In this document: positions 14,032 through 25,600 of the stretch, piece by piece
How the letters are laid out: each line of letters starts with the position of its first letter
Numbering within the stretch: position 1 is the first letter of the stretch
NCBI RefSeq assembly: GCF_001522545.3
Contig: NC_031776.1
Coordinates: forward strand, 28,841,634 to 28,905,633
DNA length: 64,000 bases
From: Parus major
Taxonomy: Eukaryota; Chordata; Aves; Passeriformes; Paridae
Direction of reading: 5' to 3'
The notes under the pieces: generated by a model
What the model was told of the DNA's origin: nothing
Database searches by the model: none
The model's input: the letters and a program-made list of their open reading frames with translations, nothing else
Position numbers and translations under genes: made by a program

Positions 14032-15939
14032 TGAGGGATCTGTCCAGCAGCCAGCTGCCTGATGTGGCAGCAGTACCCTTGGTGCTGGGGGAGCATCGTC
14101 CTTGCCTGCGGAGACAGGAGGGAAAAAAGCCTCTGTTCCCAAGGGCAGTGCTGGAGATGCCGGCCAGAGTTAGGACTGGCTTGATGGCTCCTGACGGTAG
14201 CAGGACAGGAGCCTGGAGGTGGTTTAACTGTGCCTTTGCCGTCGCCATGGTGGTTTCTTTGTGTTCTTTGGGTGTGTTGTGAATGAAGGGACGCTGTTAG
14301 GATGCCAGGTGGAGTGTTCTGGTGAGCTCACTGCATCACAGCCCTGTGACTGCAGGGGATGTGCCTCCCCGCCCTGGAGCTTTGCTTCAATATTTACAGA
14401 ACACATTGACACATGTTTAAAAAGCTTCAGCTGGAATGAGCAAGACCAAACACTGCTGTGGGAATGTCACCGTGTCCCTTTGGAGAGACAGTGTGGGCAG
14501 CTGGCTGTGGGGCACAGAGCTCTTTTGGGATGACAGTGGTTAGAGGGGAAGCTGAGTCTGTAGCAATGGATGAGCTTTAGTGTAGGACAGAGGTGAGAGA
14601 CATGGAAGAGGAGGGATGCTCAAGTCTGTGGTAGTAGAGTGAAACACGAAGCCAGGACCCAGCTTGAAAGGCTTTGTAAGAGATGTCCCAAGGAAAGCAA
14701 AGACCAGTTTGGGATAGAAAGTGAACTGACTTTAGGTCTACCAAGGAGTCTTTAGAGATAAAGCAGTGCACCCTGACTGGGAATAGCCCTGTCCTGCCCA
14801 AGGGGATTATCCAAGGGAAACCCTCAGAGCCACCTTGCAATAACTCCTTGGTCCCAAAACACTTGGTCCCATCATAATCATTGTCATGATTATTCTCTGC
14901 TGGGAGAGCTTGATTTTCCTAGGCATTAAACAGACAGATGAAAAAAGGGTGGTGTCAGCTAAACACTTCCAAAAGCTGTTATGGATATTTTAATGTTGCT
15001 GTGGACTTGTTTTCCAGCTTTCTCTAAAATCAAGTTTGGGGTCCATATAAATATACAGTGGTGAGCTTAGTGTCTCTTCAGAGAGGGAAAGGGACCAGAG
15101 CATCACTTTGCTATTCATTTCCAAAGGCAGGATGTACAAACAATATCAATATTTATTAAACAGCTTTGTTTATCCCAGGTTTGTAACAAAGAAAGTGACT
15201 TAGATTGTGGTGTTTGTCCTCTTTTCAGTGTCCTACTCCTCACCTGAGTTTGCAGGTTTTTCTTAATGCATATATTACTTCTGTATTTTGAGGACAACTG
15301 TATCCCAAATATCTTAAAAAGGGAAAGTGGCACTTAGTTTTTGGTTGCCTCAGTGGTTATATGATTTCTGCTTTTAAGAGTCCCTGTCTGTGATAGACAG
15401 TGGCTCTCACTACCCAGGCTTACAACAGAAGCTTTGTTGTCTGATTTTGCCCTTCCACTCTTCCTTCCTTCCCCTCAGCTGCTTAAAATAAACAGGGAAG
15501 TTTTAAATTCAATGAGACCAGTGAATTTAAAAAATCTGCTCCTATGAATGGCTTATTTTTTTTTTACTTCAGCTTAAACCTGATTTCAAGTGACATCAAG
15601 AAGAAGAAAAATATTCAAAAACCCCCAAAGCCCACTTAGAGCATAGTGAAAGTGCCCAGCCAGCAGTTTCCTCAGCAGCAGCTTTGCTGGAGGCTGTTTG
15701 CTGTGCCCCTTGCTGATGGGCACATGGAGAGTGCAGAGAGGGATTTCTAGACATCTCCTGCACTACAGAGGTGAGAATTTAGGTATTTACTCTTTTTTAA
15801 AGATGCAGAAAGTCGCCCCTGTGCATGGGGACAGCCACTGCTTGTTGCATCTGTACACAAGACAGAAACACACTGTAAGGCACGGTGCTGCTGCCTCTGA
15901 AAGATCAGGACTGTTACCAGCTGCTCCCTTTAAATTAAT

Positions 15940-16140
15940 TTTCCCAAAGTCAGTCACAACATGAGCAGAGCGATGATCCTGATGACACTTCCCGAACAAT
16001 TAGCACCGGGAGCGAGGAGCACCAGAGGACTCACGCCATGTTCTGTGCTGCATGTCTTCGGTATAAATAGCCTGGCTGGAGGATCTTTTGCCCAAAATTA
16101 TGATGAAAGGGTGATTTTATGCTAATGCAACCTGTCAGTT
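15940..16140 (+). promoter_or_regulatory. Candidate conserved element with TATAAATA
   Basis: TATAAATA at 16062-16069 lies in a complex, CpG-containing stretch with ATTAGCACCGGGAGCG before it and ATGCTAATGC after it. It has no repeat character and no plausible coding frame downstream. Confidence 0.25.
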
Positions 16141-17429
16141 GTGTTTGAAAGCAGGGACACCAGAGCTTTCTGCTCTGCTTCGATCAGGAACACTGGACTG
16201 ATTAAACATCGGGCAACAGGAGGGTTGTTCATAGCTGGCTGGTGGGCACGAGGGCTCGTGGGGTGGGCACTGGTGGGCAGGTAGCTCTTATGAACTTCAC
16301 AAACTGTCTGCTGTGTCCTCATGGTGTGAGGAGAGGCCATGCTCTGCACATGTGGATACAACTGGGATAAGGAGCACTCCTCACTCACCATGAGGGCAGT
16401 GACCTTGTGATGAGGCACCAAAGGAGACCATGGGGCTGTCCCAGCAGGAAAGATCCTGCCAGGTGGGTTGAAAGTGCTCAGCAACAGCCTGGATCTGGCT
16501 GCAACTGCTGACAAACCCAGCAGTGCCTGTGGTTTGCTGAGCTGGATCTCCAGGTGCTTTGCAGGGTAGGTTGGCAGCCAAAGTGACTGCTGCTGGTCCT
16601 AGAGGAACTGCATTTGTAAGTGGACACTTGTCCATCACAGATCTCATTCCTGCACTGCCTTCTAAGGCAGAAGTCTGTGGAAAAGATGTAAAGCCCTTGG
16701 GATGGAAAATACTTACAGTGCCAGGAGTTTGCTGAATCCTTGGCAGAGGTATGGTCCTTACTACGTAAGAATTAGCACCCAGCCAAAATGACTCAGACTA
16801 AAACCTCTTCAGAAAGTCCCTTAATGGATGGTTTTCTTCTCGTTCTCTTTCTTTGTTTTGACCAGCTATGGGCCAGTGGAAAGAGAGAGGAGAAAGTGTG
16901 TAAACCAGGGGGAACATCACTGTGCCCAAGGCAACATGCTGAACAAACTGCAGAGGAGGCACTGAGAAAAGTGCCTAAAGTTTCATGGGCAGAGATGCAC
17001 AGTGATTTGTGTTAATTGACTAATGAGCAGTCTCTTGGAGACGCCCAGACTTTCAGACCCCTCAGCCTTTACCTCATAGAAGGACCTTTTGCAGTGCTGA
17101 GGTCAAGAGTCAGGGTCCACCCTAAGTGATGGCAGCGTGTGAAGTACTTAGAGAAGGATGCCAAAGACTGAAAAAGACTGATAGCAAAGGCTGGTGGAAA
17201 GACCACCCTCACCTGCTGGCAAGGCCTGTGAAGTTTTCACTTGAGTCACTCTAGTGGGGAGAACATGTGTGAATGTGGAAATTTGCTGTGGTGTGTTGGA
17301 GTTTAACTCTCTCCATCAATGGGGGCTTCTGGCTCATGCTTTAAAGGCATCTGGTCCCTCCAGCTCATCTTTCCAGCTTTAATAGGAGATGTGCATGTGC
17401 TTCCCCTTCCCCCCAATGCGTTACATTTT

Positions 17430-17830
17430 CAGACCAATTTTAAAAGTAACCTCTTTAATATTGAATTATTCCTGATCTCTATTGTCACTTCTAGCTGATT
17501 AGTTTAAGGACTGTGCTTGGTTTGTTTAATAACCTCTTGACACTAAACAAACAATCCTGAAAAGGGAACAATTTGCAAAACAGAAGGAAAACAAATAGCC
17601 TACAAGGGCACCCTCTTCAAAATAGAAAGACTGATTACATTAAAATGGCAAAATAATTCCTGACATTAAAAGAATGTATATAGATATTGGCTTATCTATA
17701 TTCAAGGAAGATTTGAAAACACCGCAAAGTTAAAGTTTTCATTAGCAGTACAGTGAAATCTCTCAATTAGAATTCCTGAAGCATATTAAATGGTATTTAG
17801 CTTCTAACTCAATGCATCATTTTCTGTTAA
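17430..17830. promoter_or_regulatory. Candidate AT-rich conserved element
   Basis: Repeat-free AT-rich stretch with many TTAAT, TGATTA and CTAATTA-like words. No low-complexity run explains it and no coding frame spans it. Confidence 0.2.
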
Positions 17831-18789
17831 ATAATTGATCGTGGTGCAGAGATTGTGTTTGTGTAGTTTAAGAAAGCGATTAGACCAAAGAACATTTGGT
17901 AGGAAAGTTGCATTGATAACTGCGACACTACTGCAGCCGTGCTGTGGAGCTGCTCTCACAGCAGGGCTGGCCACTGAGGTGGGCAGGTGTTGGGCCTGAA
18001 GGGACTTGGGACAGTAAAAGCTGTGCTGGACCACAAGAAATTCGTCTTGAACACAGTGGGGAAGACTTCCAGGGATCCAAACTGCACAGGGATGAGACAT
18101 GGATGCGAAGAGGGAGAACCCCTCACCCCAAAACCACACTGATGAACAGAGCAGAGGGTAAAAGGCTGAAACTCCAGAGATGTTGAGAGAAGACTCAGTA
18201 AGGAGTAATAGGATTCCTGGCAAAGGCCAGGTGTGATGAGGTTAGCCTGGAGGACAAATCCATCACTAGGCTCTGGCATGTCTGTGACCAGTGCCTGAAG
18301 CTCAGGGTTGTTATTTTTCCACGTGACATTACTTTACCCTCTACCCGCTTGGTGCCTGCAGTAGAGGAGTACTGTGATGTTACACCTCTCTGTTGCCACA
18401 GCACAAGAGACGCTGTCTTCAGAGGTGTGCACTTAAATAATACTTGAAATACTTATTTCAGCCTATCCCTCAGCCGTGTTTGGACTAGGAATGGTTTTAT
18501 CTTCCTCTGTGGCTCTGCCGTGACTGGCATGGCACAATTGCAGCCACATGGAAGGTTCTGGTGGAATTCCCACTTGTCTGAGGTTAAACCCAAGGTTTCT
18601 GTTGTGCCTTTAATGTGGACAGGTCTCCTTGGAAATTTGCTGCCTAGGTGAGCAAAGCCATCTTCTGGGCTGCCCAAACACCACCCAGTTCTTCAGGGCT
18701 TCACCCCATTTTACAAGGTATTTAAGCTGATTGAATGGCACAACACAAAGCCCATAATGTCTAACCGCCAAGACTTTGGGTAGCTTCTC

Positions 18790-19010
18790 CCCCCGCTCAA
18801 GTTTTTAATTTTGATTTGCTTATATTCTTTAATGAGATGCAATTACAGTTTCAGTGTAGTAGGTAGGAGGCTTTATATTTGTACTGCTTTGTAGTAAAGA
18901 CATAATTACTGCGTTTATGAATCAAATCCCTTTATGTATCATAAATACTTATTAAAACAGCCACTGGCAATTTTACCTCAACATGTTTCTTCATGAAGTA
19001 GGATTTATTG
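18790..19010. promoter_or_regulatory. Candidate AT-rich conserved element
   Basis: Includes TTTAATGAGATGCAATTACA, GACATAATTACTGCGTTTATG and TATCATAAATACTTATTAAA. These homeobox/HOX-type words are dense and the stretch is free of repeats. Confidence 0.3.
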
Positions 19011-20179
19011 CCTATATAAAAATGCCAGTCTTCCCTGGATCTCCCTCCCCTACAATTGCTTGGCTTGCAGAATCCCCGTGCCTGGTTCAGAGTGGATCAG
19101 AAGGTGAGACATTCTACAAAGCACTTAAATAGCTGTGTGCGTGAGTACACAGCTCGTGTGCCCTGAAGACACCTTGGTGATTACTGTTTGTACTCCAGTG
19201 ATATCTCCTGTCTGTCCTGCTCAGACTGCTGGGAGCAGACAGTAGTAGATGTCATCTTCATCTCATCCAAGTTTGGGGCTGAGTTGGCTGTAGCCTGTGC
19301 TGTACCACCTCAGCCACAGCAGAAGTGTTTGCCCAGTTTATTCTGTGCACTGAGCAGGGACAAGCGGATTGATGCTTCAGAGGAAATGTCTCCTTTAAAT
19401 TCTTCAGTTTTGTGCAGAAAGGTGGGTTTCATGCAACTGAAGAAAGTTTCCCTTCAAATACAATTTTTTTCAAATTCAAGTGTTGTTTCACATTCTCTTC
19501 TTCTTAATCTCTGACTGGTTAAGTGGAGTGTCTGCCTCATCTTTAGAGGGAAAAAATGGCTGGGATGGGAGGCAGGAACACAGAGTAGAAATCTGGGAAA
19601 GACTTGAATATGGTGAATTGTTTGAAACTTCAGAGGGTGCTGTCAGAAGGAAGACTTGATTCATGGACTATTCAAACGGTAGGAAAGCATCTTTGATTTC
19701 TGTAGACAAAGCTTCAGAGTCCTAAACTGTTTAAAAGGAAGGCTGGCAAGGCAAAATACTGCAAGGTGTTGCCAGGAAGTTCGTGCCAGATTAACCTGAT
19801 TTGTGTCTCCTTGGCTAAGCTAACAAACACCCTCAACACAAGAGCAGTAAATCTCCTCCCTGAAAATGTAGTCTTGAGAAAGTATTTTACAAGAAGTCAT
19901 TGGTGAAACTAGAAAAGTTGCTTCTCAACAGATGAACAAATAAGGTTGATAGGGAATTCATTTTCAGGCAGAGAGCAACAAGCAAGGAACTTAATAAACA
20001 TTTTTCTCCAAGGTAAGTCTTGGGTAAGATTTTCTTTAAGGATATAAGGACATTTCTTTAATAGCCCAAAAAGCCAAAATTTTATTTATTTCATTAGCCA
20101 TTGAGACACTCTCAGGAGATCTGCGCAGTGGAGAGCAGAATCACAGATTTTTATATTATTTTTTTTTTCCCTCCCAAGA

Positions 20180-20290
20180 AGCAGCTGAAATGGAATGAAG
20201 TGTTGTGAGAAGTGTAAAGTCCTACATTTGGACCTTGAGACCATGCCAGGAGCTTGTGGTACACACTGGGGGCTGGGAGCTAGTGAGGAC
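20180..20290 (+). mobile_element. Old CR1 LINE internal fragment
   Basis: GTGTAAAGTCCTACATTTGGA and the following CCATG, GGTAC and CTGGGGGCTGGGAG words resemble the CR1 reverse-transcriptase 3' region in plus orientation. Weaker CR1-like similarity may extend back to about 19,760. It is heavily diverged with no open frame. Confidence 0.5.
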
Positions 20291-20367
20291 AGCCACCCTC
20301 TTTGGTCCAGTTATCAAAAAGGCAGCTGTAACCTAAGGATGGCATAGACTTTCCCCAGATAGAGTAA

Positions 20368-20634
20368 AATGAGATATCAGTAGCAGCACACAAGGTCTGT
20401 ACATGTCCTTGCCTGAAATACTTCATATGTGGGTCACACATCCTTAAGAAAGATGAATTTACCCTCGAATTCAGGGAAAGACTAATAGAAAGAGAGCAAA
20501 GGGGAGAGTTTATCCTGCAGAGGAGGCTGGGAGCGCTCATTGAGCAGCGACAGGAGCTCTTCTCTTCGGGTGCTCTCTCAGAAAAAGACATAGGGGTGCA
20601 GAAGGAACTGTTTGAGTTAGAGGACAATGGGTAG
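20368..20634 (+). other. Unexplained 88-codon open frame without ATG
   Basis: The frame is open from after a TAA (20365-20367) to a TAG (20632-20634). Its second half reads as a charged, helix-like protein segment (FRERLIEREQRGEF, later LSEKDIGVQKELFELED). No in-frame ATG exists, so it would have to be an internal or terminal exon or a decayed copy. A TCCTTAAG acceptor-like AG precedes KDEF at about 20,444. I do not recognise the family. Confidence 0.25.
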
Positions 20635-20677
20635 GAAAAAATAGGGATATAGCATCATATAACTATAACCATGAAGG

Positions 20678-20782
20678 ATGAGCGGGGGTCAAGATTTTCT
20701 ACCAGCGAAAGAGCTGGGTCAGCTCCTGAAAGGACGTGAGGAAGGGCACAAAGAGCTCCTGGCTTACCAACGGGGCGTGTAA
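20678..20782 (+). other. Unexplained 34-codon ORF
   Basis: ATG to TAA, beginning MSGGQDFLPAKELGQ. It follows the 20.4-kb open frame by 43 bases in a different frame and has a similar charged composition. Chance cannot be excluded. Confidence 0.15.
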
Positions 20783-20809
20783 CTCAGACACATCTAATAG
20801 CAGGGGACA

Positions 20810-21340
20810 GTAATCCTGGGGATCCCTTTGGTCATCAAGTCACTCCTAATGAGCCCCTTTATGCTCAGTCCTTCACAGCCAACACATGCAATTTGGGTTC
20901 ACTGTGAAGGTCCTAATGTGCCTGCCCTAATTTATCCTATGGTTGTTATTCCTTTTTCATCAATAAGGAATAATGACACAATGAGACCCTGTAGTTGGAT
21001 CATTAATTAGAGGAGTTTTCACCTTTCAATTAACAAAAGCAAAACGAATGCCTCCTGGATCCTTTTGCTGCCGTCCCGGGGGAAGGGAAAGGCAATAACC
21101 CCACACAGGTAGGGCAGCAGAGGAGTTTCATTGAGCAACAAGAGGTGCCGTCTCCGGAGCTGATTGATTGGCCCAGGAAGCTCGTTTAACCTGATATCTA
21201 TCTTCAAGACAATCAGGCGCGATGAATAAAAAAGAAGGCGTCAAGCTCTTTAGTAAGAGAAGGCTGGTGGCTGATAAACAGATAATTACACAAAGCAAAG
21301 CTGTCACAACAATAAATGTGTTTTAGCAAGAAGTGATCCC
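20810..21340. promoter_or_regulatory. Candidate conserved non-coding element
   Basis: Mixed-composition, repeat-free sequence with ATTAATTAGAGG (about 21,000-21,012), AATCAGGCGCGATGAATAAA (about 21,211-21,230) and ATAATTACAC, ending just before a CR1 insertion. This texture is typical of vertebrate developmental enhancers. Conservation is untested. Confidence 0.3.
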
Positions 21341-21526
21341 TCGATGTGAGCACAGAAGGGTTGAAACCTCACCGTCATCCAGGAGTGATGGGAATGAAGG
21401 CAGATTTACCACATGGCAAACGGTGCTGGCATTTGTCACGGGAGATGTGCAGAGTCTGGACACTGCTTCAGCAAGCCCTAATGCAGGTGGTTGTTGCTCA
21501 GGCATTTGATCTGCAGTTTGCTTTTT

Positions 21527-22015
21527 CATGGAATCACTGGTTTGGGGGGGAAGGGACCTTGAAGATCATCTCATTCCAATCCCCCTTTCATGGGCAGGGA
21601 TACCACCTGCTAGATCATATTGCTCACCAATTTGGCCTTGAACATTTCCAGGCTTGGGGCCTCCAAAACTCCTCTAGGCAACCATGTATGTGTGCCTCAG
21701 CACCCTCACACTGAAAATTTAATCTAAAACTTTCTCCCCTTGACCTAACACTGTCTGGCCATGTAAAAAGCTGCTCTCCCTTTTTCTAACAGCCCCCTTT
21801 AGGTACTGGAAGGTGTTCTAAGGTCTCCCTGGAGCTGTGTCTTCTCCAGGCTGAACACCCCAACTCTCTCAGTCGGTCCCTGCAGCAGAGGTGCTCCAGC
21901 TCACTTGGCATCTCCATGGCTTCTCTGGCTTCAGTCCAACAGGTCCATTCTTTCCTGGCCTCAGGACCCCAGAGCTGGATGCAGTGCTCCGGATGGATGT
22001 ATCATGGGACCTGGC
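21527..22015 (-). mobile_element. CR1 LINE, 5'-truncated, minus orientation
   Basis: Begins with the CATGGAATCA end and continues through AGGGACCTTGAAGATCATC, the TTTAGGTACTGGAAGG block, CCAGGCTGAACACCCCAACT and CAGAGCTGGATGCAGT, the standard CR1 order read in reverse. The 5' (right) boundary is approximate. A CpG island begins about 170 bases beyond it. Confidence 0.9.
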
Positions 22016-22110
22016 AAACTCTGGAGTTGTTGGATGGACCTGGCTGGACAGCTGCAGATGGCAAAGACGCCCTGCACCTCTCCTGGGGAGCTGTCAGGAC
22101 TGTGCTTTCA

Positions 22111-22138
22111 CCCCGTGCTCTTCCTCAGGAGCACGGGG
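22111..22138. repeat. Small perfect hairpin
   Basis: CCCCGTGCTC and GAGCACGGGG are perfect 10-bp complements around an 8-base loop, just left of the 22-kb CpG island. Confidence 0.8.
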
Positions 22139-22189
22139 AGACCTCAAGGACCTCGCTGGGAATCCCTTTGGGCATCCTTCTGAGAAATG

Positions 22190-22640
22190 CAAAGCAGGGG
22201 AGGCAGAGGCTGTTGGAGCCGGTGGTGGAGCGGGCTGCCCGCACCATTCCGGAGCTGTGCCCTGTGGCAGGGGACAGAGCCCGGCCCTTCCGGCGTGGGG
22301 GAGCCAGGCAGTGCCGGGAGCAGTGCCCAGCCGGGCTGTCCGCTCCCCTCCTCTCTCCACAGGGTGGCAATGCTGCCTTGGGCTCCAGAGCCCGGCCGCC
22401 GCCGCTCCCGGCCGCCCGGGGTCCCTGCGCACCCAGCGCCGCCGGGGACAGCCCTGGGGACAGCGACACGGGACAGCGGGGCTGCTGGCACACCTGGCAC
22501 CTCCGGCTGGGCGCCTTTTCAGCATCACCGGGTGCTCCTTGCCCATGTCTGCGCGTTGGGGTGGCTTTTGGTCCCGTCCTGGCCATGCTCCCCCGCTCAG
22601 TGCCCATCTCCCCGGGTGGAAGAGGTCCATAGGGGGATGT
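22190..22640. promoter_or_regulatory. CpG island
   Basis: About 30 CpG dinucleotides in 420 bases (eye count), densest at 22,381-22,440, in otherwise CpG-poor DNA. It generates overlapping long open frames on both strands, none with recognisable domains. It could be a promoter of an unannotated transcript, an orphan island or a GC-biased patch. Confidence 0.6.
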
Positions 22641-25600
22641 CTCTGGGGCGCTTCAAGAGCTGTGTCAAACCCCTATCACATACTTGGAGGGCAGCACGAT
22701 GCTGGTGTTTAACTGGGCTTTGTAAGTATGTGTGTGGCTCTAATTCCAGGTCCTCTCCTGCAGAAGCTGCCGAGTGGCAACAGAAGGAGCTGCTGAGTAG
22801 CAGACATTAAGTAGACAAACATTAAAATTGTGATGTAAAGGCAAGCGCTGGAAAGGCAGGTTCTAAGGAGAGGAGAAGCTTGGGGAAAGAACTGAAATGA
22901 ATTCCTCTGAAGCAGCTGCAAAAAGATTTGCTTATTACAGACCACGTATCTCCACATGCATAAGAGGATGATGTGGCCAAGCAGAAGCTCACACCACTCC
23001 CATGGCTGAAGGTGAAGCCGTAAGACAGGCAGAAGGCCTTTGAGAGCAGAGCAGAGCACTCTCCCCCGATGAACAGCTGGAGCCCATGCGAGTGAGCTGG
23101 GCTGGGACCCCCCAGTGCTGCCATCCTCATGACCCAGGAGCAGCTGTGCCCTGGGAAGGCGTCCCCCAGGGTGTTCTTTTTTTGAACTGCATATTTGCAA
23201 TATGCCAGCCCAACCAGCAGAGGCAGGTGGTGTATCTTAAGGCATGCAGGAGGCTAAGTTGTGTACATAATTGTTCTCCAGACTGAAGTAAAAATCAAAA
23301 CCCATCTCCATTTCTGCCACAACAGGAGAGGCCAGATATGTCCTCTAATGATGTCATGTGTCAGAATTTCTTAATGACACTTTCCCCTCTGATTCTGTTT
23401 AATTTGCTCCCTCTCCTTCAGAAGATCACTCTCTTTTTACATCCCTCCAAATAAAGAGCATTTAGTTAGTGGGGAAGAAAAGATTGCCATTGAAGAACTA
23501 AGAAAAGCACTGGATTAATTCTCCGCCTGCAGCTAAACTGAGAGTTCATCTCCTAATAGGCCATTTCAAAGCAGTTAGATTTACTCTTTTAGACTAACCA
23601 TACTGTCTGAACAATATTTTATGCCTGTGTTAAAATATAATAGGCTAGAGAGACAACTCAAATGTCAAGAGTAGATAGTGCTGTCAAAGTAATTTGTCTT
23701 GGGTAATAGATAGAGTGACATGACTTTGAAACATTCTGAGAAAGAAATCATTCTACATTTGAATGGATTGTTTCTTTCCCTTTAAAAAGGCCAAGACTGT
23801 ATTATTTAAATCGTGTCTAGCAGGAAGTCTTTATTTTCTGTGAAAATAACATTGTTGTTTCCAGTGATGAGGACATGGCACAATGGGACTTTGCAGTGTT
23901 TGACAGGGGAATTAGGCGATGCCAGCACGATGCTCCCAGAGCATCCTCAGACCACCCCTCATGGAACCTTGGATACTTGGGGGAGCTTGGGAGCAGATTA
24001 AAAAATTGAACCCAGTGCTCAGGGAGGCAGCAGCAGTGCAGCTGGGTTCAGAGGAGGTGCCATTCAACCAAGGTGTTTCAAGGTGCCCTAAGGAGTGTGA
24101 CAAGTTTTTCTTCTCCAGCATTAGCCATTTAGATAAAAAATGCTACTAAGTTGCAGGGGTAATTGTTTGTCACAGGTCTCCCCATGGCAGAGATGTTATT
24201 CTTGCTGTTTATAGATTTTTTAAAGCTTTCATCAACTTCCTCATAGGCAGCCTGTGAATACATTTATACTTAAGGGATATGGACGACCTGTTATCTAGTC
24301 TTGTCATTTGTCCAAATGTTCTGGAAGAAAGGCATAACTTAGTTCTTTGCTAAGAAAGTCTGTGTGAGGACTTAGAAAAAGTCAGAAAAGTCTTAAGAGA
24401 ATTCATTGTCTTGTGTTAAAAAGATAAAAAGGAAGTTGGTGGGGTCTTATTTAGCAGAATACAGACTAAGTAAGATTTTCAGTATTTTTTTAGTCCCTTT
24501 GCACCACTGTGCCAGGTAAAAGAATGGTTGAGAAAGGAGCCAAGAACATTTCTATTCCCTTTAAAGTCTATTTCCACTGCAGGTATAAATATAACCAGCT
24601 AGCACAGCTGACAATCACCTTGTTTGGCATCTTCCCTAGTATTTTATTGTGCTCTCCTGGGCTCATGCTGAGCTGTCTCAAGGCTGGGGGGGTTCTGCTG
24701 GGGCAAGGGTAGGGTCAGGGTATTATCCATCCACAGGGATGGGGATTGGTCCTGCCCTGAGGTCAGAGTCTGGGGCCATCTCAGCCATGTCCAGGATGGG
24801 AAACCTCTTTAAAGGCACATAAAAGCCTACAGGTCATAACAAAATAATCACATGACACGTAAATACTTCCTTCACCAGGAAAAGAGGCATCTCATTAGGA
24901 AGCAGGTCCATACAAACCCAGCGTTGGATGTTATAGAAAAGCACTTGTCATTTCAACTCTGCCTGATGGCAGCACGGTGCTTGGATGGGGACCAGCTGCC
25001 CCAGCAGGGAGGTGTCCACAGGGCTGAGCTCCCATCCACTGGTGCCTCCCCCTTGGCAAAGCATCCAACACTAACAGCACCTTTTATTCCCCACCTCCCA
25101 CACCCACAGGTGTAAATGACAGCAGAACCAAAACCGTGGGGCTGTAGCAATAAATGGCCTCATTTGAAGGTTTCCCAGGAACTTCCCCTAGGAATGTAGA
25201 CAGCCAGCACTGACATCCTTGTTTCATGGAGGAGCAGACTGAAGCCTGGAGAGAGACATGTCCTGTTGGATTTAGAGGCAGTCTGTGGGAACAGGGTGTA
25301 GGTGTAGCTAGGGAGTCTCATGTTTTAGTGACAGCACTGACACTTGTATGCGAAATGTCCCTTTTCAATTGCTATTTTACTGTCACTTGCAGTCATTTCT
25401 ATTCAAGGCATGTTATTAGCAAATCTTTGGGGAACCCCTTGAGATTTTTGGTTGATAACTAAAAGAAACTCCTTTATGTTCGTAATGATAAAACAAAGCA
25501 TCAAGTCATTCGAGTTGATTTTACCCAAGACATTTCCTGAATTATTGCTCTCTCACAGCTGTCATGGGCTTGAAGCTTTCAAAAGCCCATTTTGTTTCTG

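Larger units (their letters stand above)
10003..20179. other. Intergenic sequence
   Basis: No supported gene. It holds a CR1 tail (10.8 kb), the inverted repeat (13.9 kb), the TATAAATA element (16.0 kb) and AT-rich candidate elements (17.4 and 18.8 kb). The remainder is unique sequence with only short chance frames. Confidence 0.7.

Noticed and set aside
20280..20627. 115-codon minus-strand frame
   Set aside because: Ser/Cys-rich shadow of the more protein-like plus-strand frame in the same interval.
21891..22712. 273-codon plus-strand frame and overlapping long frames on both strands
   Set aside because: It starts in a CR1 copy and continues through a CpG island where stop codons are rare. 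Several mutually overlapping frames are equally open and none has a recognisable domain.
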